Source of the DNA: Costus lasius | Taxonomy: Eukaryota > Streptophyta > Magnoliopsida > Zingiberales > Costaceae | Direction of reading: 5' to 3' | Assembly (NCBI GenBank): GCA_027563935.2 | Contig: CM050446.2 | Location: 128,666,499 to 128,730,498, forward strand | Length of the DNA stretch: 64,000 bases | Part shown: in pieces, positions 1 to 12,802 of the stretch | How the letters are laid out: each line of letters opens with the position of its first letter | Position numbering within the stretch: the first letter of the stretch is position 1 | The notes under the pieces: generated by a model | Told to the model about the DNA's origin: nothing | Database searches by the model: none | What the model saw: the letters and a program-made list of their open reading frames with translations, nothing else | Program-made: the position numbers and the translations under genes

Positions 1-185
1 CATTGTAATCCTAATATTGCCTAAAGACAACTCTTGCTTCAACTATAGTATACCATATATTCTAACTATTTACTTAGTTACTAACTAACTAAATCATAGA
101 AAATGTATAAATGTGCTGAGATTAAGTAGATTAAAGACGGAGGTAGAGTACTATCCATAATACTTGTCTTTTTCCTTCCAATTTA
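1..185. repeat. Dispersed repeat, copy 1
   Basis: This AT-rich stretch has a clearly related direct copy at about 18520-18735. Both contain the run ACTATTTACTTAGTTA followed by an AACTAACTAAA block and AATGTATAAATGTG. The left end is cut by the window edge, so the full repeat is unknown. No coding potential is seen. Confidence 0.7.
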
Positions 186-406
186 CCATGATCTTACATA
201 GAGTTAAAATTCAATTATGAAGTTAAACTAGTTTAACTTGAATATCTTTAATTGGTATTATTAAATTTTTAATATTATTTTTTAACAGTGTCATGTGAGT
301 TTGAAATTAAGTTAGAAATTAATTAACCTGAGTTTTGGTGAACGGCTGAATTGGGTAGCGAAAGGTTCTTTGGGGTAAATTTAGAGGACAAAGGGTAATA
401 AATTAC

Positions 407-578
407 ATCCCTTGCTTGGTTGCCATAATATTGTTATTGATTAACCCTGCTTTTGTAGATTTTTAATGAAACTAGATTGAATACTAAACTTGATAAACCA
501 ATAAAATATAAATAGAACTTTTCAAAAATAAGGATGCAATCTATAGTATAATGAATGTGTTTCTTGCTATTGAAAATT
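407..578 (+). repeat. Direct repeat, copy A
   Basis: This is about 170 bp with a direct copy at 1507-1680, roughly 1.1 kb downstream. Shared blocks include CCCTTGCTTGGTT, AATATTGTTATTGATTA, AAACTAGATTGAATA and TAGAACTTTTCAAAAATAA. The spacing and size would fit a short TRIM-type LTR pair, but no TG...CA ends, primer site or target duplication could be seen, so it is left as an unclassified repeat. Confidence 0.7.
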
Positions 579-1506
579 TCCCTAATCTTTTACATTACTG
601 CTGTAAAAACTTATGGATTTTCTAATTGAATAAACAAGACCATAGATTTATAAATGATTTAGATGTTACAAGATGAATTATGGTCAAAGCACTTAATTTT
701 ATAGACTTGTTAAATGCAAATATTTTCTATAATTGACTAGCAAATTATTAAAATGTCTAGGTCAACTTATTGTTACATATACTTAGCTTAGAGAAAAATA
801 TGTTCCAAGTTTAAGCATACTTTAAAGGAAAGCTTTGAATGCCTGTCCATATTGGTATACCTGTCCATTGAAGATGGTGGTTAGTTTATCATATTTTAGT
901 AATTGTGGCTATGGTTGTCTTCATATTCATAGCTATGATCATTTCATGTGTCTAAAATCTAATCATGTAGGCTTTGTTGACCATAGAAGCCTCAATATCA
1001 TTCTTCTTCTTCCCTAAGTCTCTCACTTTTCTCATTTCATTCTTTTCTCTCACCTCTTTGCTCTTGAACTTGTTTTCATCTCTTTACACAATGCACACAC
1101 CTACTATTCTCTTTTCTTTCTCTACTCTTCTATGCAGGCAGAGCTTTATTCATTGTGCCATATCGAACTTGTCTTCATCTTTGAACGCAACCTGCACCTC
1201 TGACTACTCCACCCACTCCATCTTCATCAATTTCATATTCCTCATTGCCCTCCACTCATCACCATTTGACAGGCCACAAAAAAGATGTTGAAGCCTCCTC
1301 CCTTCCTTAACTACCATCCACACTGCTCTCCCACTAACTCTAAAACTTTGCCACACACATCACCTTCAATACCACCTTTTAATTGAAGAATTCACTGTTG
1401 CAAACTCCTATATATGAACTTTCCTTAAGCTTGCTGCAAAACACATTGCATACTTGCCTATTGCAATAATCCATTCAAAGATCACCACTACCCTGGTCTT
1501 TTGCTA

Positions 1507-1680
1507 AATGTCCCTTGCTTGGTTACGCTAATATTGTTATTGATTACCCCCTATTTTTGTAGATTTTTTAAATAAAACTAGATTGAATATTAAACTTGAT
1601 AAACCGATAAAACAAAAAATAGAACTTTTCAAAAATAATGATGCAAATCTATTGGGATAATGAATGTGTTTCTTTCTATT
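1507..1680 (+). repeat. Direct repeat, copy B
   Basis: This is the second copy of the repeat at 407-578. Differences are scattered substitutions and small indels. The DNA between the copies (579-1506) contains a pyrimidine-rich part around 1000-1330 but no recognisable coding sequence. Confidence 0.7.
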
Positions 1681-3327
1681 TCCTTATTTTTTTTTATAAA
1701 GAATCCTAAATTGAGAGTTTTTTTAGTGGGTGGAGTGAGATCTTATAGTAATACTATATTGTAATTCACATGACTAATATGAAAATTATAATTTTCTTTA
1801 GAGGATATATTAGAACCACATATGGTTTTTAAAATCAATACACCCAAAATTTAAGTGATATGTTTCATACAGCACGTGTTAGGCTAAAAATCAGCCATAC
1901 CACACAGGGTATATTGATGTTCACCCAAAATTTTACAATATCTTTTAATCAGGAAGCTAACAAGTTTCAGGATGTCAGTAAAGACAACCAATATTTAAAT
2001 CATGTACTAGAAGGATTGAGGCAATCAGTTGCTTGGAATATAAGAATTTTAGGTTCATTGTTAAAGGTCTTTAAGCATTGGATTTATAAGAATTTATTCT
2101 AAAATTTTATTGTGTATCATTCGATCTCAAATCTAGCTGTATGTAGAAATTAAAACTAAGCTGAAACGAAATTTCAAAAAACATAGGCTAGAAGTGAAAA
2201 TGAGAGAAACAAATAAAAAAAATTTGTATTGATTAATTCAGAAAGATAAAAGAAAACATGAAACTTCATTGATCCTCAAATCAAAGATGAGTTTGATAAC
2301 AATTTTTCTTTAGATCAACCATGCCTACGAAGAAAGACAATTCAATATTCTCTATATGAATATGGGACCTTTTGCTTCACCCTGCACTAACGAGCATACC
2401 ACCAAGGTTTAAATCTTGGTTTGTGGGTTATATCTTGAACACTGGTAGGACCAGTTCTATATTAGCACCATCTTTTGCTAGCACATGAAATGACCAAACC
2501 AAAAGAAGGTTATGCCAGGGAAGCTTCAAAAGAGACCTCAAAACTCTCCTATGTGGACAGTTCAATTTGTAAAAACCTAAATCATCATTGTGATAGGCAT
2601 TAGAGAGAAAATATATCTTTGTTCTCACTTAGTGGGGTCAAAAAGTGTTACATTAAAAATGTAATATACCATTTTCAAATTCACCTTATAATAAATAAGG
2701 TTTTTTATTTTATGGGTTCTAGCTTCCAATGAGCATAAGCACTCAAATGTTAATTACCCCTAAAGTTAGGAACCTTTGATTAAGAAATCTATACTATGAA
2801 ATAAAATGGAAGACAAGACTAAACAATATCATTCATAAACATTATGAAAATACATGATTTGACATGATACATAAGCGACGAAAGAAAAAGGGGGTTTCGT
2901 CTATTTGGATGACTTATATTTGTTGAATGTCTAGCCTTATGATAGCTTATAGAATATTTGAATTTAAATAATATTCAGCCTTTGTAGCACAATGTCATAT
3001 TGAGGAGTTATGCCCCGATGGTTGAATTTGGAGCACAATGCCAACTATGAACCGATGTGTTGGATATCCGGCCTGTGGGATATTTAATTTGGGAAGATAT
3101 CCGGCCTATTTAAAGATCATGAAGGGTTCTTAAGCTCCTATTTGAAGATAATGAAGGAAAGCATATCCTGGTTGAATTTGGAGCACAATTTAATTTGGGA
3201 AGTATCGAGATACCGAGTTCGTCCATGGCCGCGGGCAAAAAACAAAAAGGGTTCTTAAGCTCCTATTTGAAGATCATGAAGGGACAATCCTACCTATTTA
3301 AAGTATTAATAGCTATGTGGATCTTCT

Positions 3328-6300
3328 AAAGAGGCATGAGACCATGTGTGTGTGACTGACTATCTTCAGTACAGAAAGCTGTTGAAGAAAACTTAAAGGC
3401 CTCTACATGTGCAACTAAGCAATAAAGAAAACAGTTTCATTCTTCAATAGTTCATTTTGTTTCTAGAAAGAAAATACTATATAGCTATGGCGTATCTTCA
3501 ATAGTTCAAAGTTGTACAATCATAGCAAGAAGTATCAAGGAAAAAAAATGTCCTGTGGGCAGCCTTTACATTTATGCCTGTTTATTATGCAATTGAAATT
3601 TTTAGGTAGTGCATTTCCCAAGAGGATCTTTCTAGAAAGAAAATACTATGCAACTATGGTGTATCTTCAATAGTTTAATATTGTACAATCATGGAAAGAG
3701 GTATCAAAAAACAAAAATGTCCAATGGGCAACCTTTACAGTTGTGCATCATCATGCAATTGCAATCTAAATTTATAGTAAGTGAGTGCATTTCCCATGAG
3801 GAAAACTCCTGTCACATTGCTTACCATCTCCTCTTTTATTATTATATTTAGGAAAATTCCTCTTCTTAAAAGGACTGCTTTTTTCAAGTTCCAACGAAAA
3901 CTTTGAGACAAGTCTTAAGATGCCCCATTTTTCATAAGGCCCCCCACATTTATGCCTGACATGGACTTGTCCACAGTGATTGAGCATCATCTCCTTTGCA
4001 TTTTTAAAAATCTCATCATTAAATTTGGTGTGACTCAGAAATAAATATTATAGATAAATGTAAAAATAACAGTGATATAAAATTGCATATTAAAAATATA
4101 ACAATTAATGTGTTATGATCAACTATATAAAGAAGTCAAATAATATATCTTTTAATTCAAAATAGAAAATTTAGTTCATGTAGAAATAATAAAGTTCATA
4201 AAAATTATACCTAATCACATGCTTGCTTATCTCGCTTTTTCTAAATCCTGCATGGGAAAGTTAAAAATAATTATATCAAACTTTTTATTCTGTAAATTAG
4301 GATTAGTCTGCATCTTTGTAGCATCAACGCCATGCAAAACAGTGGCCCCTTTTTTTTTAGCATTTTTATATGGAATTTTGCTCGTCGATACCTTTGCAGC
4401 AAATTATCTACCCATGAAATATAGAAAACAAAAAACATTAGAAATATAAAATAACCATTTCAAATAAAATGAAATCCTAAAACAAAATATTTTTCTAAAT
4501 GATATTAAAAAATAGGTGAGCAAACTTGAAGAATTTAGTGAGATAGCAAAGACACCAGGGGCATGGTGTAAAGCTTTGACAAACGAGGAGGAGAAGGAAA
4601 AATCCTCTTCTCCAACAGGCAATATTTGTTGTTCTGTGATACTTTTGCCATTTTTGTCTTGTCCTATTAAGTTTATGGCTTTGTCTTTCATTTTTAATCC
4701 TTTCACCCTCAATCTTGTGTTCTTCCAATACTTGTTTTACCTTTTTTTTTACTTTTTCCTTCCATTCTTCTAATACTTACTTTACCTTATTTTTCGCTTT
4801 TGTCTTCTACTTTATTTTTTCCTTTAGTTACTATTTCATAGAATTTTATAAAACGTGAAAATGAGATCTTCAATCCTTGATTGCTCTATCTTTCAGAAAG
4901 GGCACCTGAATACATAGTGCAAGTTATTATGAATATTCTTGAACCAAATCATGGGAAATAATTATAATTAATTATTATATTTTAATAAGTGGTTGTCATT
5001 TATTTTTAAGCAAGTTATTTGAATCATGTATCAATTGCAAGATAATACATGGCTTTTATTTATTTTTGGTTAGGCCTAAAAGCCTAGTACATGTTTTTAT
5101 AACAATGGTAAAGATACTAAGCTGAATGGGCCACTAATCTTTCTAATTAATCTACTTTTTTCTTCTTTTCCTTTCCCTCCTCCCTTATAAGGTAAGCGGG
5201 CAATGACAAAGAACAAAAGGTCCAAAAGATGGAGCAATTAAGGATTGAAGATTTCATTTCCACGTTTTATAAGATTCTATGAAATAGTAACCAAAGCAAA
5301 AATAAAACAGAATGCAAAAGTGAAAAAGAAAGTAAAACAAGTATTAAAAAAATGGAAGGAAAAAGTGAAAAAGAAGGTAAAACAAGTATTGGAAGAACAC
5401 AAGATTGAGGATAAAAAGATTGAAAATAAAAGAAAAAGTCATAAACTTAATAGGACAAGATAAAAATGACAAAAATATTACAGAACAACAAATATTGCTT
5501 GTTGAAAAAGGGGACTTCTCCTCCTCGCTTGCCAAAGCTTTACACCATACCCCTGGTGTCTTTGCCACCTCACTGGATTCTTCATGTTTGCTCACCTATT
5601 TTTTAATATCATTTGGCGAAATATTTTATTTTAGGATTTCATTTTATTTGAAATGGTTCTTTTATATTTCAAATTTTTTTTGTTTCCTATATTCCATGAG
5701 TAGATAATTTACTACAAAAGTATCAACGAGCAAAATTTAATATAAAGATGCTAAAAAAAGAGGGCCACTGTTTTGCATGGCGTTGATGCTACAAAGATGC
5801 AAACTAATCTTGATTTACAGAATAAAAAGTTTGATATAATCATTTTTAACTTTCCCACGCAGGATTTAATGGAAGCGAGATGAGCAAGCATATGATTAGG
5901 TATAATTTTTATAAACTTTATATTTTCTACTTGAACAAAAATTTTCCTATTTTGAATTAAAAGATATATATTTTGACTTCTTTATATAGTTGATCTTAAT
6001 ATATAAATTGTTATATTTTTTATATGCAATTTTATATCATTGTTATTATTACATTTATCTATATTGTTTATTTCTAATTAGGCCACACCGAAATTTAATG
6101 ATGGAATGTTTTTAAAATACAAAGAAGATGCTCAATCACTGTGGACAAATGCATGTCAGGCATAAATGTGGGGGGCCTTATGAAAAATGGGACATCCCGA
6201 GACTTGCCTCAAAGTTTTCTTTGGAACTTAAAAAAAGTAATCCTTTTAAGAGGAGAAATTTTCTTGGATATGATAATAAAAGAGGAGATGGTAGGCAATA

Positions 6301-6767
6301 TGAATGCACTACCTATAAATTTTGATTATAATTGCATGATGATGCACAACTGTAAAGGCTGCCTGCTGCCCACAGGACATTTCTTTCCTTATACTTCTTT
6401 CCATGGTTGTACAACTTTAAACTATTAAAGATGTACCATAGTTGCATTGTATTTTCTTTCTAGAAACATCCTCTTGGAAATGCACTACCTATAAATTTCA
6501 ATTGCATAATACATAGGCACAAATGTGAAGGCTGCCCATAGGTCATTTTTTTTCCTTCATACTTCTTTCTATGATTGTACAACTTTGAACTATTGAAGAT
6601 ACGCCATAGCTATATAGTATTTTCTTTCTAGAAACAAAATGTAGTATTAAAGAATGAAACTGTTTTCTTTGTTGCCTATCTACACATGTAGATGCCCTTA
6701 AGTTTTTTCCAACAGCTTTCTGTCACGAAGATAGTCAGTCACACATACGTGGTCTCATGTCTCTTTA
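3328..6767. mobile_element. Fold-back element with about 1.5-kb inverted arms
   Basis: The left arm (about 3328-4895) is an imperfect reverse complement of the right arm (about 5212-6767), separated by a spacer of about 315 bp. Outer ends pair as AAAGAGGCATGAGACCA against TGGTCTCATGTCTCTTT. Inner ends pair around the GAATTTTATAAAACGTG block. Each arm also contains a tandem duplication of about 150-170 bp (about 3465-3600 and 3630-3790 on the left). No transposase was seen and no clear 9-bp target duplication was found, so a Mutator-type long-TIR or fold-back class is inference. Small open frames in the arms mirror each other and are not genes. Confidence 0.8.
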
Positions 6768-7240
6768 AATGTGGAAGGAGTTGCAGAAATATCCTACACT
6801 ATATATATGAATATTGATATTTTGTTCCTTAGACTTGAGTTGTAAATATGAAAGGATACTAGTGATTTATACATTCATTTTTTGTTACAATTTCTTTGTG
6901 TAAATTTTTTATATCTTCACACTGGAAATAAGGATTTAGAAACTGAATATAAGTTGTTGAATACATAGGTACGATTGACAGTGGAGCGGATTGAACATGA
7001 AAGGGAGTTAACATACGAGGTACTGTTAGCAAGAGAGATCACCTTCATCATCTCCAGCCATCTTTTATTAGGAAACCCCTGGGAATTTTAAAATTTTATT
7101 ACATGTACAGCAGAAGCAATTCCTCGAAATAGGTCAATCCCAAAAACCTAGAAGATCGAGTCATATGAGTGGATTGACACAATGAGAAGAGAAAAATACC
7201 TCAAAGCGATTTGGGAATAAGCGATGTAAGGCACCCACAC
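6768..7240. other. Intergenic, nothing recognised
   Basis: AT-rich sequence between the fold-back element and the plastid-like insert. No open frame, repeat or element end was recognised. Confidence 0.5.
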
Positions 7241-8334
7241 ATGGTAACCCCACCATTAACTACTTCATTTTCATTTATGAATTTCATAATAATAGAAATA
7301 CATGTCCTACCGAGACAGAATTTGTAACTTACTATCATCTTGCCTAGCAGGTAAAAGATTTACCTCTATGGAAAGACTAATTCATTCGGATCGACATGAG
7401 GGTCTAACTCCATTGCATTGCCAAACTCCATGTTGTATATTTGAAGCAGGTTGACCTCCTTGCTTCTCTCATGGTACAACCCTCTTCCCGCTGAACCCCC
7501 TTTCTCTTTGGTCCATAGAGACAAAATGTAGGACTGGTGGCAACAATTCATCACAGAAGAAAGGACTCACCGAACCGGGATCACTAACTAATACTAATAT
7601 AATAGAAAAAAACTATCTTTTCTGTATATTTTCCCTAGTTCCATTGCTACCTCGAGCCTTACGCAATCAATCAGATCATATGAATATCCCTTCAACACAA
7701 TGTAGGTCATCGAAAGGATCTCGAATGACTCATCAAAGCACGAAAGCCAGGATCTTTTAGAAAATAAATTCCTATTTGAAGAGTGCATAACTGCATGGAT
7801 AGGCTCACACTAACCTGTCAATTTTGGATCCAATTCGAGATTTTCCTTGGGAGGTATAGGGAAGGAATTGGAATATAAGAATATCGATTCATACAGAAGA
7901 AAAAGCTCTCTATTGATTCAAGCACTGTACCCATGGGGTAGGGATAGAGGAAGAGGAAAAACCCAAAGATTTTGCATAGTACTTTTTTTTGTCAAAAAAT
8001 CAATCTAATTTATTACGTACCCTTCGCTCGATGAGAAAATGGGTCAGATTCTACAGGATCAACAAACCAATGGGAACTTAAGGAATGATGGAAGAGAATA
8101 AAAAGAAAAGAGAGGGAAAGAAAATCGAAATGAAATAAAGAATAAAACCAAAAAAAGTAGATATTCAAAAAAAGCAGAAGATAGAAGAGCCCAGATTCCA
8201 AATGAGCAAATTCAAACTCGAAAAGAATCTTTCTAATTCTAAAAATAATAAGGGGAAAGAGGATTGATCGAGAAAGATTTCTTATTCTTATTATAAGATC
8301 GTGATTTGATCCACATATGTTTGGTAAAAACAAT
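7241..8334. other. Nuclear plastid DNA insert (NUPT)
   Basis: The stretch reads like the non-coding part of the plastid inverted repeat between the rps12/rps7 end and trnV-GAC. Recognised phrases include CATGTCCTACCGAGACAGAA, TTGCCTAGCAGG, TTCATTCGGATCGACATGAG, TCAATTTTGGATCCAA and AAATGGGTCAGATTCTACAG. It carries many small substitutions and indels relative to the plastid sequence as I remember it, so it is an old, non-functional transfer. It ends abruptly against a C-rich tract at about 8335. The exact plastid location is from memory; plastid origin is more certain than the position. Confidence 0.75.
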
Positions 8335-8335
8335 A

Positions 8336-8876
8336 ATCCCCACCCCCTCCTCCCCTAACACTACCCCTCCGCACCTCCCCTCCCCCCTCCAATCCATTCA
8401 CCCCCCCCCCCCCAACACTACTCCTCCGCACCTCATCCCCCTCCCCCGCCCCCACGGCTCCGCACCTCCCTACCTTTCGACTCCACTCTCTTCCCCCCCT
8501 CCCCTTTACACTATCCCTCTGCACCCCCCCCCCCCACCTCCACCTCCCCCCCCACCTCGCCTCTCCCACCCCCACCTTGCACCCCTTACCCCTCCACTCC
8601 CCATTCCCCCCCCCCCAACGGCTCCGCACCTCCCTACCTTTCGACTCCACTCCCCCCCCCCCCCCCCTCCCTCTCCCCTTTACACTATCCCTCTGCACCT
8701 CCCCTCCGCCCACCGCACCTCTTCACCCCTTACCCCTCCACTCCCCCATCTCCTCTATCCCCCCCCACCTCCCAGCTCCCCTCTCCCTCCGGCTCCACTC
8801 CTCCCCTCTCCTCTCCCACCCTACCCTTCGGCTCCACTCCCCCTCTCCTCTATCCACCCCTCCCCCCCCAGAAAAA
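8336..8876 (+). repeat. C-rich polypyrimidine tract, irregular part
   Basis: Almost purely C and T on the plus strand, with CCTCCACTCC, CCTCCGCACC and several long C runs. It begins directly at the broken end of the plastid insert. Open frames on both strands here are a consequence of base composition and are not genes. Confidence 0.85.
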
Positions 8877-9025
8877 ACTTGCATGAGGGGGCACCGCATG
8901 GTGCGGTAGCCTCATCTACCGTGAAAGTCATTAAAATGACTTTGGGATATGTGAAAATACATATCTCAAAGTATCTATGACGGTGGATGGGGCCACCGCA
9001 CCATACGGTGGCCCCGCATTCAAGT
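8877..9025. mobile_element. Small inverted-repeat element (MITE-like) in the C-rich tract
   Basis: A 149-bp purine-containing island starts with ACTTGCATGAGGGGGC and ends with GGCCCCGCATTCAAGT, which are imperfect inverted copies. Just inside, GCACCGCATGGTGCGG pairs with CCGCACCATACGGTGG. Each end can also form a small hairpin of its own (CCGCA/TGCGG type). The centre pairs GACTTTGGGATATGTG with CATATCTCAAAGT. There is no coding capacity. Target duplication cannot be judged in the C-rich flanks. Confidence 0.65.
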
Positions 9026-12000
9026 TCCCCCCCCCCCCCCCCACTACCCATCTGCACCACCCTACCTCGCACTCCCCCCTACCCTCCACTCCCCCCAAAC
9101 CCTCCGCAACTCCCTACCCTTCGGCTCCACTCCCCATCTCCTCTATGCCCCCCCCTACCCAACCCAACACACCTACCCTCCCATCCACTCCCTACCCTTC
9201 GACTCCACTCACCCTCACATGTATCCCCCCTCTCCCCCTACCTCGCATTTCCCCTACCCATCTGCACCACCCTACCTCGCACTCCCCCTACCCTCCACTC
9301 CCCCCAAACCCTCCGCAACTCCCTACCCTTCGGCTCCACTCCCCATCTCCTCTATGCCCCCCCTACCCAACCCAACACACCTACCCTCCCATCCACTCCC
9401 TACCCTTCGACTCCACTCACCCTCACATGTATCCCCCTACCTCGCATTTCCCCTCCCCTCTCCACCCCCTTGCCCCTCCACTCCACTCCCCCCTACCCCT
9501 ACCTCCCCCACCCCCAACACACCTGCCCTACCATCCACTCCCCCCTCCCTACCCTTCGACTCCACTCCCCACACCCTCCCTCCGCTCAACTCCTCACCCC
9601 CCCTCCCTTACCCTTCGACTCCACTCCCCACACCCCTCCCTCCACACCACCCCTCTGCTCCACTCCTCACCCCCCTCCCTTACCCTTCGACTCCACTCCC
9701 CACACCCTCCCTCCACACCACCCCTCCGCTCCACTCCTCACCCCCCTCCCTTACCCTTCGACTCCACTCCCCTCCACACCACCCCTCCACTCAACTCCTC
9801 ACCCCTACCCAACCCAACACACCTACCCTCCCATCCACTCCCTACCCTTCGACTCCACTCACCCTCACATGTATCCCCCTACCTCGCATTTCCCCTCCCC
9901 TCTCCACCCCCTTGCCCCTCCACTCCACTCCCCCCTACCCCTACCTCCCCCACCCCCAACACACCTGCCCTACCATCCACTCCCCCCTCCCTACCCTTCG
10001 ACTCCACTCCCCACACCCTCCCTCCACACCACCCCTCTGCTCCACTCCTCACCCCCCTCCCTTACCCTTCGACTCCACTCCCCACACCCTCCCTCCACAC
10101 CACCCCTCCGCTCCACTCCTCACCCCCCTCCCTTACCCTTCGACTCCACTCCCCTCCACACCACCCCTCCACTCAACTCCTCACCCCTACCCAACCCAAC
10201 ACACCTACCCTCCCATCCACTCCCTACCCTTCGACTCCACTCACCCTCACATGTATCCCCCTACCTCGCATTTCCCCTCCCCTCTCCACCCCCTTGCCCC
10301 TCCACTCCACTCCCCCCTACCCCTACCTCCCCCACCCCCAACACACCTGCCCTACCATCCACTCCCCCCTCCCTACCCTTCGACTCCACTCCCCACACCC
10401 TCCCTCCACACCACCCCTCTGCTCCACTCCTCACCCCCCTCCCTTACCCTTCGACTCCACTCCCCACACCCTCCCTCCACACCACCCCTCCGCTCCACTC
10501 CTCACCCCCCTCCCTTACCCTTCGACTCCACTCCCCTCCACACCACCCCTCCACTCAACTCCTCCCCCCTACCCAACCCAACACACCTACCCTCCCATCC
10601 ACTCCCTACCCTTCGACTCCACTCACCCTCACATGTATCCCCCTACCTCGCATTTCCCCTCCCCTCTCCACCCCCTTGCCCCTCCACTCCACTCCCCCCT
10701 ACCCCTACCTCCCCCCACCCCCAACACACCTGCCCTACCATCCACTCCCCCCTCCCTACCCTTCGACTCCACTCCCCACACCCTCCCTCCGCTCAACTCC
10801 TCACCCCCCCTCCCTTACCCTTCGACTCCACTCCCCACACCCTCCCTCCACACCACCCCTCTGCTCCACTCCTCACCCCCCTCCCTTACCCTTCGACTCC
10901 ACTCCCCACACCCTCCCTCCACACCACCCCTCCGCTCCACTCCTCACCCCCCTCCCTTACCCTTCGACTCCACTCCCCTCCACACCACCCCTCCACTCAA
11001 CTCCTCACCCCTACCCAACCCAACACACCTACCCTCCCATCCACTCCCTACCCTTCGACTCCACTCACCCTCACATGTATCCCCCTACCTCGCATTTCCC
11101 CTCCCCTCTCCACCCCCTTGCCCCTCCACTCCACTCCCCCCTACCCCTACCTCCCCCCACCCCCAACACACCTGCCCTACCATCCACTCCCCCCCTCCCT
11201 ACCCTTCGACTCCACTCCCCACACCCTCCCTCCACACCACCCCCTCTGCTCCACTCCTCACCCCCCTCCCTTACCCTTCGACTCCACTCCCCACACCCTC
11301 CCTCCACACCACCCCCTCCGCTCCACTCCTCACCCCCCTCCCTTACCCTTCGACTCCACTCCCCTCCACACCACCCCTCCACTCAACTCCTCACCCCTAC
11401 CCAACCCAACACACCTACCCTCCCATCCACTCCCTACCCTTCGACTCCACTCACCCTCACATGTATCCCCCTACCTCGCATTTCCCCTCCCCTCTCCACC
11501 CCCTTGCCCCTCCACTCCACTCCCCCCTACCCCTACCTCCCCCACCCCCCAACACACCTGCCCTACCATCCACTCCCCCCTCCCTACCCTTCGACTCCAC
11601 TCCCCACACCCTCCCTCCGCTCACCCCCCCTCCCTTACCCTTCGACTCCACTCCCCACACCCTCCCTCCACACCACCCCTCTGCTCCACTCCTCACCCCC
11701 CTCCCTTACCCTTCGACTCCACTCCCCACACCCTCCCTCCACACCACCCCTCCGCTCCACTCCTCACCCCCCTCCCTTACCCTTCGACTCCACTCCCCTC
11801 CACTCAACTCCTCACCCCCCTCCCTTACCCTTCGACTCCACTCCCCCCCCCCCCTCTCTCCTCCACCCCTCTGCCCCTCCACTCCACTCCCCCTACCCCT
11901 CCGCACACCCCCCCCCCCCTTCCTACACTACCACCTCCGCACCTCCCCTCCACTCCCCACCCCCCTCCCCCCACCCCCCCCCCCCCCCCACCCTTCGCAC

Positions 12001-12062
12001 CTCCTTATTCTTCGGTTCCACTCTCCCTCCCTTCTATCCCCCCTACACTACCCCTCCCCACC
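9026..12062 (+). repeat. C-rich polypyrimidine satellite with higher-order repeat
   Basis: Tandem array of pyrimidine units built from phrases such as CTTACCCTTCGACTCCACTC and CACACCCTCCCTCCACACCA. The marker ACATGTATCCCC starts at about 9217, 9425, 9867, 10249, 10631, 11073 and 11459. This gives steps of 208, 442, 382, 382, 442 and 386 bp, so the array is a higher-order repeat of about 382 bp with an optional 60-bp subunit. The minus strand is G-rich. All three plus frames stay open for about 1,000 codons because stop codons need purines that are nearly absent. This is not coding sequence. Confidence 0.9.
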
Positions 12063-12273
12063 ATGGTTTCAAGTACCGGTCCGACGGCTCGGTCCGGTGG
12101 CCGAGCGGACTGGTATGTACCGGTAGTACTATACCAGTACCGGATGAAAAACGAACAAAACCGGTACTTAAAACACTAGATATGACTTAATTCCATTGAT
12201 ACCCGGTGGTACTGTACCAATGAATACCGGACCGTTACGTACCGGACAGTACCGGACCGGTACTTAAAACACT
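12063..12273. mobile_element. MITE-like inverted-repeat element rich in ACCGGTAC
   Basis: This island of about 210 bp interrupts the C-rich tract. Its left end reads TTTCAAGTACCGGTCCG and its right end is the reverse complement of TTTTAAGTACCGGTCCG. The interior has many GTACCGGTA-type palindromes. No open frame is meaningful. The superfamily is unknown and the target duplication is not clear. Confidence 0.6.
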
Positions 12274-12802
12274 GCTCCCCACCTCCCCCTACTCCGTACT
12301 CCGTACTCCTCCCCCCTACCCCTCCGCACCTCCCCTCTCTCCTCTCCTCTCCTCCCCTCTCCTCTCCCATCTTTCGCCTTCATCATCTTCTTCATCTTTG
12401 TCTTTTATCTTTGTTTTCATTACCTTTCATCTTCTTCCATCATCTTTGCCTTTTGTCTTTGTTTTCATTGTCATTGTCTTTGTTTTTGTTGTCTTTCATC
12501 CTCTTCTATCTTTGTCATCTCCTGTCTTTGTTTTCATTGTCCTTATCTTTGTTTTTGTTGTCTTTTGTTTTCTTTTATCTTTGTCATCTTCTATCTTCTT
12601 CATCTTTGTCTTATTTGTCTTTATCTTCGTCCTCTTCCATCATCTTATTTATTTTCTTCTTCTGTCATCTTCCATTTTCATCATCATCTCAGTCATCTTC
12701 ATCTTCATCATCCTCTGTCTTCTTTTGTCCATCTTTTTCTTCATCTTTATTGTATCATCGTCATCTTTTGCCTTCGTCATTGTATTTCACCTTTTTTTAT
12801 TC
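12274..12802 (+). repeat. C-rich to CTT/CTTC low-complexity tract
   Basis: C-rich sequence to about 12370 changes to imperfect CTT, CTTC and CATCTTC repeats. Phrases such as TCTTTGTTTTCATTGTC recur. Overlapping open frames in this tract are composition artefacts. An inverted related tract lies at 62051-62345. Confidence 0.85.

Larger units (their letters stand above)
186..3327. other. AT-rich intergenic DNA, no gene recognised
   Basis: No convincing coding exon, RNA gene or element end was found. Short open frames here have no recognisable motif. Besides the direct repeat pair listed separately, small local duplications occur at 3020-3280, where phrases such as TTGAATTTGGAGCACAAT and GGTTCTTAAGCTCCTATTTG each occur twice. 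Confidence 0.6.

Noticed and set aside
2404..2432. GGTTTAAATCTTGG resembling a tRNA B box (possible SINE)
   Set aside because: No A box at the right distance, no poly-A or second copy, and no cloverleaf could be drawn.
8977..12190. Three overlapping plus-strand open frames of 986-1,067 codons, rich in Pro, Ser, Thr and Leu
   Set aside because: They lie in different frames of a C/T-only satellite. Stop codons need A or G after T, which are almost absent, so all frames stay open. No domain or splice structure is present.
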